Positions 59,758 through 64,000 of a stretch of 64,000 nucleotides of DNA are shown here, piece by piece (positions within the stretch are counted from its first letter, which is position 1; every line of letters starts with the position of its first letter). The position numbers were made by a program, and so were the translations under genes. The notes beneath the pieces were generated by a model. It worked only from the letters and a program-made list of their open reading frames with translations, did no database searches and had not been told where the DNA came from. The DNA lies in assembly GCF_019443745.1 (NCBI RefSeq), contig NZ_CP050948.1, forward strand, positions 248,001 to 312,000. Reading direction: 5' to 3'. Source of the DNA: Iamia sp. SCSIO 61187 (lineage in GTDB: Bacteria; Actinomycetota; Acidimicrobiia; Acidimicrobiales; Iamiaceae).

Positions 59758-60539
59758 GACCCGCCCTTGCCCTTCTTGGACCGCCGGGGCTTGCCGAAGA
59801 TCCGCTCGGCCAGCTCGCGGTAGGCCGTCGCCCCCTTGGAGCTCGGGGCGTGCTCGAGGACCGACCGCCCGTGCCCGGGGGCCTCGGCCACCTTCACCGA
59901 CTTGGGGACGGGCGGGTCGAACACCTCGAGCCCGTAGGCCTCGCGGACCTCCTCGACGACCTGGTGGGCCAGCTTGGTGCGCCCGTCGAACATGGTGGCG
60001 ATGACGCCCCCGATCTCGAGCTCCTTGTTGGTGTAGGACCGCACGTCGTCGATCGTCTCCATCAGCTGACCGACGCCGCGCTGGCCGAGGGACTCGCACT
60101 GGAGGGGGATGAGGACCTCGCCGGCGGCGGTGAGGCCGTTGATGGTGAGGATGCCGAGCGAGGGCGGGCAGTCGATCAGCACGACGTCGTAGTCGGCGAC
60201 GATCTTGTCGAGCGCCTTGCGCAGCACGTACTCCCGGCCCGTCTTGGTCAGCAGGTGCATCTCGGCGCCGGCCAGGTCGATGGTCGACGGCAGCACGGCC
60301 AGGTCGCCGACCACCTGCACGGCGTCGACCGCCTTCGTGCGGCGCAGGAGGACCTCGTGCATCGAGCGCTCGACGGTGTCGGGGTCGATGCCGCACGCCC
60401 ACGTCAGCGACGCCTGCGGGTCGAGGTCGACGAGGAGCACCGTCCGCCCGGCCTCGGCCAGCGCCACCCCGAGGGAGTGCACGGTGGTGGTCTTGGCCAC
60501 CCCGCCCTTCTGGTTGGCCACGGCCACGACGCGGGTCAC
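59754..60539 (-). CDS. parA: ParA family ATPase
   Basis: 261 residues from GTG 60539. TRVVAVANQKGGVAKTTTVHSLGVALAEAG is a deviant Walker A (KGGxAKT), DLDPQASLTWACG and VVLIDCPPSLGILTINGLTAA complete it; PLQCESLGQRGVGQL follows. This is a ParA/Soj/MinD-type NTPase. The start at 60539 rather than ATG 60548 follows from TATCAT seven bases upstream. A basic C terminus (KPRRSKKGKGGS) may bind DNA. No parB or parS is in the window, so it is likely an orphan ParA. Divergent from pyrE by 18 bases. Confidence 0.88.
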   Translation of the reverse strand: MTRVVAVANQKGGVAKTTTVHSLGVALAEAGRTVLLVDLDPQASLTWACGIDPDTVERSMHEVLLRRTKAVDAVQVVGDLAVLPSTIDLAGAEMHLLTKTGREYVLRKALDKIVADYDVVLIDCPPSLGILTINGLTAAGEVLIPLQCESLGQRGVGQLMETIDDVRSYTNKELEIGGVIATMFDGRTKLAHQVVEEVREAYGLEVFDPPVPKSVKVAEAPGHGRSVLEHAPSSKGATAYRELAERIFGKPRRSKKGKGGS

Positions 60540-60545
60540 GGGCGG

Positions 60546-60552
60546 CATGATA
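60546..60552. promoter_or_regulatory. Shared -10 core of the divergent leaderless genes parA and pyrE
   Basis: CATGATA reads TATCAT on the minus strand (seven bases to parA GTG 60539) and CATGAT on the plus strand (six bases to pyrE GTG 60558). The two start codons are only 18 bases apart, so the two initiating polymerases cannot occupy the site together. Confidence 0.65.
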
Positions 60553-60557
60553 CGGGC

Positions 60558-61139
60558 GTGCCCACCCCACCGCCCCCACCGGACTGCGCCTTCCCCGAGC
60601 TGCGCGACCACCTGCTCGTCCACAGCGTCCAGCGGGGCGACTTCACCCTCAAGTCGGGCAAGCGGTCGGAGTGGTTCATCGACGCCAAGCAGACGACGTG
60701 CTCGCCCGAGGGGATGCTCCTCGTGGCCGACGCCCTCCTGGCGGTGATCCCCGATGACGTGACCGCCCTCGGGGGCCTCACCGTCGGAGCCGACGCCGCC
60801 GCCTACGCCACCGCCGGCATCGCCGCCACGCGGGGTCGGATGCTGTCGGCCTTCACCGTCCGCAAGGAGGACAAGGGCCACGGCATGGGCGGCCGCCTGG
60901 CCGGGGTGCTCGGCCCGGGCGACAAGGTGGCGGTCACCGAGGACGCCGTCACCCGGGGCGTGTCGATGCTGGAGGCCGTCGAGGTGATCCGGGCCGTCGG
61001 CGCCGAGGTCGTCCTCCTCGTGCCCGTCGTCGACCGGGGCGGCACCGTCGAGGCCATGGCGGCCGAGGCCGGCCTCCCGCTCCGGGCCCTCGTCACCGCC
61101 CCCGACCTCGGGTTCCCCTACGAGCGCGACGTCGCCTGA
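60558..61139 (+). CDS. pyrE: Orotate phosphoribosyltransferase
   Basis: 193 residues from GTG 60558. LHDHLLVHS-like FPELRDHLLVHSVQRGDFTLKSGKRSEWFIDAKQ, LTVGADAAAYATAGIA, AFTVRKEDKGHGMGGRLAG, and the PRPP loop VAVTEDAVTRGVSMLEAVEVI. Converts orotate to OMP in pyrimidine synthesis. Convergent with rsgA, three bases from its stop. The short leader before FPEL (PTPPPPPD) is Pro-rich. Confidence 0.94.
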   Translation: MPTPPPPPDCAFPELRDHLLVHSVQRGDFTLKSGKRSEWFIDAKQTTCSPEGMLLVADALLAVIPDDVTALGGLTVGADAAAYATAGIAATRGRMLSAFTVRKEDKGHGMGGRLAGVLGPGDKVAVTEDAVTRGVSMLEAVEVIRAVGAEVVLLVPVVDRGGTVEAMAAEAGLPLRALVTAPDLGFPYERDVA

Positions 61140-61142
61140 GGG

Positions 61143-62213
61143 CTACTCGTCCTCGGGGTCGTCGGGGACGCGGGCCCGGCCCCGGCGGGTCTGGTTGCGG
61201 GGCGCCCGGCCCTCGCCCTGGCGCCAGGCCTTGGCCTCCTGGCGCCGGGCGGCCTGGTCGGCCTCCTCGACGAGGCCCCGCCACCCGGCGAGGCGGGCGG
61301 GGTCGAGCTCGCCCCGCTCGATGGCGGCCCGGACGGCGCAGCCGGGCTCGCCCTGGTGGGCGCAGTCCGAGAAGCGGCAGTCGGCGGCGAGGGCCTCGAC
61401 GTCGTCGAAGGTGGCGTCGACGGACTCGGTGTCGGTCCACAGCCCGACCGACCGGATGCCCGGCGTGTCGACGAGGATCCCGCCACCGGCGAGCGTGTGG
61501 ATCTCGCGGTGGCTGGTGGTGTGACGGCCCTTGCTGTCGCCCTCCCGGACCTCGCCGACGAGGGCCACCTCCTCCTCGCGCAGGGCGTTGGTCAGCCGGG
61601 ACTTGCCCGCCCCGGACTCGCCGATGAGCACGACGGTGTGGCCCGCCGTCCGCCGCCGGACCTCGTCGATGCCGGCTCCGCTGCGCGACGAGGTGAGCAG
61701 CACGTCGACGCCGGGGTTGGTCTCCTCCAGGAGCGTGACCACCGCCTGCGGGTCGTCGACGGCGTCGGCCTTGGTGAGGACGATGATCGGCTGGGCGCCG
61801 GCGTCGACGGCGAGGGCGGTCGCCCGCTGGACGCGGCCCGGACGGATGGGGCGGTCGAGGCCGCACACGATGAAGACGATGTCGACGTTGGCCACGATGG
61901 CCTGCTCGGTGTCGCGGGTCGTGTCCCGCCGACGCAGGAGCGACAGCCGCTCGAGCGTGGCCCGGACGGCGCCGTCGGCGACGAGGACCCAGTCACCCAC
62001 CACGGGGGCGGGGTCGATGGAGGCGAGGACGGGCACGGCGACCAGCTCGTCGGCGGTGGCCACGGTGACGAGGGCGCCGTCGTGGCGGATCACCCGACCC
62101 GGTGTCGACGGCGCCCGCAGGTCCTCGGCGGCGGTGGCGGCCAGGGCGGCCCAGCGGTCGGACCAGCCGAGGGCGGGGAGGATGTCGTCGGCCACGATCC
62201 CCCATCCTCCCAT
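61143..62213 (-). CDS. rsgA: Ribosome small-subunit GTPase RsgA
   Basis: Up to 356 residues. OB-like N-terminal domain, then a circularly permuted GTPase: IIVLTKAD (G4), VLIGESGAGKSRLTNAL (G1), GRHTTSHREIHTLAGGGILVDTPGIRSVGL (G2, G3), and the zinc domain CRFSDCAHQGEPGCAV near 300. It checks 30S maturation, with GTPase activity stimulated by the ribosome. GTG 62195 (VADDILPALGW) is an alternative start, and a purine-rich stretch before it makes it plausible. Arg-rich C terminus. Confidence 0.9.
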   Translation of the reverse strand: MGGWGIVADDILPALGWSDRWAALAATAAEDLRAPSTPGRVIRHDGALVTVATADELVAVPVLASIDPAPVVGDWVLVADGAVRATLERLSLLRRRDTTRDTEQAIVANVDIVFIVCGLDRPIRPGRVQRATALAVDAGAQPIIVLTKADAVDDPQAVVTLLEETNPGVDVLLTSSRSGAGIDEVRRRTAGHTVVLIGESGAGKSRLTNALREEEVALVGEVREGDSKGRHTTSHREIHTLAGGGILVDTPGIRSVGLWTDTESVDATFDDVEALAADCRFSDCAHQGEPGCAVRAAIERGELDPARLAGWRGLVEEADQAARRQEAKAWRQGEGRAPRNQTRRGRARVPDDPEDE

Positions 62214-62260
62214 CCCCGGCGCGGCGCGGCGCGCCCCGGAGGGGTCGGCGCGCTCTCCGA

Positions 62261-62287
62261 CACGGAGTGGGTCAGACCCACCCCGTG
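62261..62287 (-). terminator. 27-bp near-perfect palindrome after the second LLM gene
   Basis: CACGGAGTGGGTC, A, GACCCACCCCGTG: 13-bp arms with one mismatch. It shares the outer ends and length of the palindrome at 38641. It starts 27 bases past the LLM stop on the minus strand. Confidence 0.55.
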
Positions 62288-62313
62288 CCCGCCGGTGCCG
62301 CTGGAGCCGTGCT

Positions 62314-63291
62314 CTACGCGACGACCTTGCTCAGGGTCTGGCCGAGGAGCTCGACCCGGCCCTCGATGAACCCGTTGGCCGGGGCGGCGACGGTGAACCC
62401 GTCGATCCCGCGGTTCATGAGGTCCGAGAAGTGCTCGCCGATCTCGTCGGGGCTGCCGTGGGGGACCATGCCCCGCACGTTCTCCCGCTCCTCGTCGGAC
62501 ATCGACGTGACGTCGAGGCCCCGGGAGCCGAGGAAGGAGTCGAGGTCGGCGACGGCCTGGTCGTGGGTCTCGGCGATGCAGGCCATGCCCTGGTAGCTGA
62601 CCGTGATCTCCGACCGGTCGCGGCCCAGCGTCTCGCAGTGACCGGCGAGGGCCTCGAGCTTGCGGGGGATCTCGTCGGGCCCGCAGATGAGGTTGGACTC
62701 GTCGGCGTACTGGGCCACGAGGCGCAGCGTCTTCTTCTCGCCCCCGCCGCCGATCATGATCGGGATCTTCCCGAGCGGTGCCGGCGAGTTGATGGCCTCG
62801 CTGACCTTGTACCACTTGCCGTCGAGGCTCGGCTTCTCGCCCTTCAGCATCCCGGTGATGATCTGGAGCGACTCCTCCAGCTTCTCGAACCGCTCGGTGA
62901 AGGTGAGGAACTCGAACCCGAGGGCGTCGTGCTCGAGCTCGAACCAGCCGGCGCCGATGCCGAGCTGGGCCCGGCCGCCGGAGACGACGTCGAGCGTGGT
63001 CACCGTCTTGGCCAGGAGCGCCGGGGCCCGGTACGTGTTCCCGGTGACGAGGGCCGACAGGCGCACCGTCGAGGTGTGCTGGGCCAGCGCGGAGAGCACC
63101 GAGTAGGCCTCGAGCATCTCCAGCTCCGGCGGGCCCAGCATGGGCAGCTGGTAGAAGTGGTCCATCACCAGCACGGTGTCGAAGCCCGAGGTGTCGGCCT
63201 CGCGGGCCTGACGGGCCACCACGTCGAACAGGTCGCCCGGGGCCGTGTCGGGATAGGTGAAGTTGGGGATCTGGTATCCGAGTCGCGTCAC
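62314..63291 (-). CDS. LLM-class F420-dependent oxidoreductase 2
   Basis: 325 residues from GTG 63291; TACCGT seven bases before it sets this start over the longer frame to 63345. TRLGYQIPNFTYPD, DTVLVMDHFYQLPMLGPPELEMLEAYSVLSALAQHTSTVRLSALVTGNTYRAPALLAKTVTTLDVVSGGRAQLGIGAGWFELEHDALG is the TIGR03560-type F420 luciferase-like barrel; IPIMIGGGGEKKTLRLVAQYADESNL follows. Redox enzyme; substrate unknown. Confidence 0.87.
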   Translation of the reverse strand: MTRLGYQIPNFTYPDTAPGDLFDVVARQAREADTSGFDTVLVMDHFYQLPMLGPPELEMLEAYSVLSALAQHTSTVRLSALVTGNTYRAPALLAKTVTTLDVVSGGRAQLGIGAGWFELEHDALGFEFLTFTERFEKLEESLQIITGMLKGEKPSLDGKWYKVSEAINSPAPLGKIPIMIGGGGEKKTLRLVAQYADESNLICGPDEIPRKLEALAGHCETLGRDRSEITVSYQGMACIAETHDQAVADLDSFLGSRGLDVTSMSDEERENVRGMVPHGSPDEIGEHFSDLMNRGIDGFTVAAPANGFIEGRVELLGQTLSKVVA

Positions 63292-63371
63292 CGGGTGGAC
63301 GGTAACGAGGATGTGCCGCGCTTCACACCGTGGAGCCCGCTCCAAGAGCGCGCTCGAAGACCGATGTCACA

Positions 63372-64000
63372 TCAGCGGCGGGGACCCATCCAGGTGACGA
63401 GGTCGTCGGCGACGGCGGGGTGGTGGACGAGGCGGAGGTGGCCGACGCGGGAGTGGTGGCGCACGACGACGTTGGGGGCGTCGCGGGCGGCGCGGGCGGG
63501 GGCGGTGGCGCTGCGGGGGTGGACCAGGCCGTCGCCGACGAGCCAGGCGACGGGGTGTCGCCGCCCGGCGCCGAGCGAGGAGGCGACGAAGGCGTGGCGG
63601 GCGCGGGGCATGAGGGCGGCGAGGGTCACGATCTCGGCCTCGACGTCGGCCTCCTCGTCGGCGTCGTCACCGCCGCCCTCCCCGAGGGCGGCCGGCCGCC
63701 TGCCGCGGGTGAGGTCACGGATGCCGGCGCTGCGGAGGTCGAGGAACGACGCCAGGCCGCGGGTCTCGGGGAGGCGGCCGAAGGTGGAGGCGCCCCGGTG
63801 CGCCAGGCGCGCCAGCCACGATCCGGCGTGGGGCGTCCCCAGCGTCACGACGTGGCTCACGTGGTCGACCCACCCCGCCCCGGTGGCGAGGCCGCGGTGG
63901 CAGGCGGCCCCGGCGACGAGCCCGCCCATGGAGTGGCCGACGAGGGCGACCTCGGCCACCGGTCCCGGCCAGGCGGCGACGAGCCCCTCGATCAGCTCGG
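63372..64000 (-). CDS. Alpha/beta hydrolase (5' end outside window)
   Basis: The open frame enters from the window edge (ELIEGLVAAWPGPVAEVALVGHSMGGLVAG). GHSMGG is the nucleophile elbow with the catalytic Ser; TLGTPHAGSWLARLAHRGAS resembles lipase/esterase lids; SRVGHLRLVHHP near the end supplies the catalytic His. It contains an acidic insert (GGGDDADEEADVEAEI). Probably a lipase-like esterase. At least 209 residues seen; the start codon is beyond the window. Confidence 0.8.
   Translation of the reverse strand, partial: ELIEGLVAAWPGPVAEVALVGHSMGGLVAGAACHRGLATGAGWVDHVSHVVTLGTPHAGSWLARLAHRGASTFGRLPETRGLASFLDLRSAGIRDLTRGRRPAALGEGGGDDADEEADVEAEIVTLAALMPRARHAFVASSLGAGRRHPVAWLVGDGLVHPRSATAPARAARDAPNVVVRHHSRVGHLRLVHHPAVADDLVTWMGPRR

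Overview
The window is very GC-rich, densely coded DNA from an actinobacterium. The gene set suggests class Acidimicrobiia (Iamia-like): an Mrp/Mnh antiporter with fused A and B subunits, dnaK-grpE-dnaJ-hspR, an EtfD-like membrane Fe-S reductase, F420/flavin LLM oxidoreductases, a TIGR03086 protein, three-part PurS/PurQ/PurL and frequent GTG starts. The class is an inference; Actinomycetota is fairly safe. About 64 genes are called. No tRNA, rRNA, CRISPR array, insertion sequence or prophage was recognised, and no gene-free stretch exceeds 300 bases.

Layout. 1-4.9 kb: CPBP protease (cut by the window edge), DUF1385 protein, P-loop kinase, EtfD-like reductase. 4.9-14.2 kb: a nitrogen region with three paralogous OmpR/GlnR-like winged-helix proteins, a lone cNMP-binding protein, a small membrane protein, three ammonium transporters and three PII proteins. 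14.3-20.1 kb: the Mnh antiporter operon, with a K+ channel/TrkA protein upstream. 22-31 kb: gpmA, the chaperone operon, a siderophore-interacting protein and clpB. 31-37.2 kb: cell-envelope genes (GT-C transferase, PQQ-like lipoprotein, small lipoprotein, sulfatase-fold membrane protein). 37.3-59.2 kb: eleven purine genes (purA, D, K, E, B, C, S, Q, L, F, M) as a dispersed cluster, interrupted by an ABC permease system, an acyl-CoA dehydrogenase, an LLM oxidoreductase and small regulators. 59.4-64 kb: a zinc-ribbon protein, a ParA ATPase, pyrE, rsgA, a second LLM oxidoreductase and a partial alpha/beta hydrolase.

How it works together. The strongest unexplained signal is in the nitrogen region. 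Six promoters (two of the three regulator genes and all amt/glnK transcription units) share one architecture: five-base half-sites repeated every 11 bp, ending in GAAAC (GTAAC once), then six bases, then TCC-N-TACG(G/T)T. This is close to the actinobacterial GlnR box and is rigidly phased to the -10 element. The three regulators next to it look like GlnR with a shortened receiver domain, so they are the natural candidates for binding it.

A second window-wide pattern is leaderless transcription. About twenty genes have a TANNNT-like -10 element exactly six or seven bases before the start codon. This was used to choose several starts, including a start for the third regulator that differs from the longest ORF, and it reveals two divergent leaderless genes (parA and pyrE) that share one -10 core. 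Many operons end in long GC-rich palindromes without a T tract.
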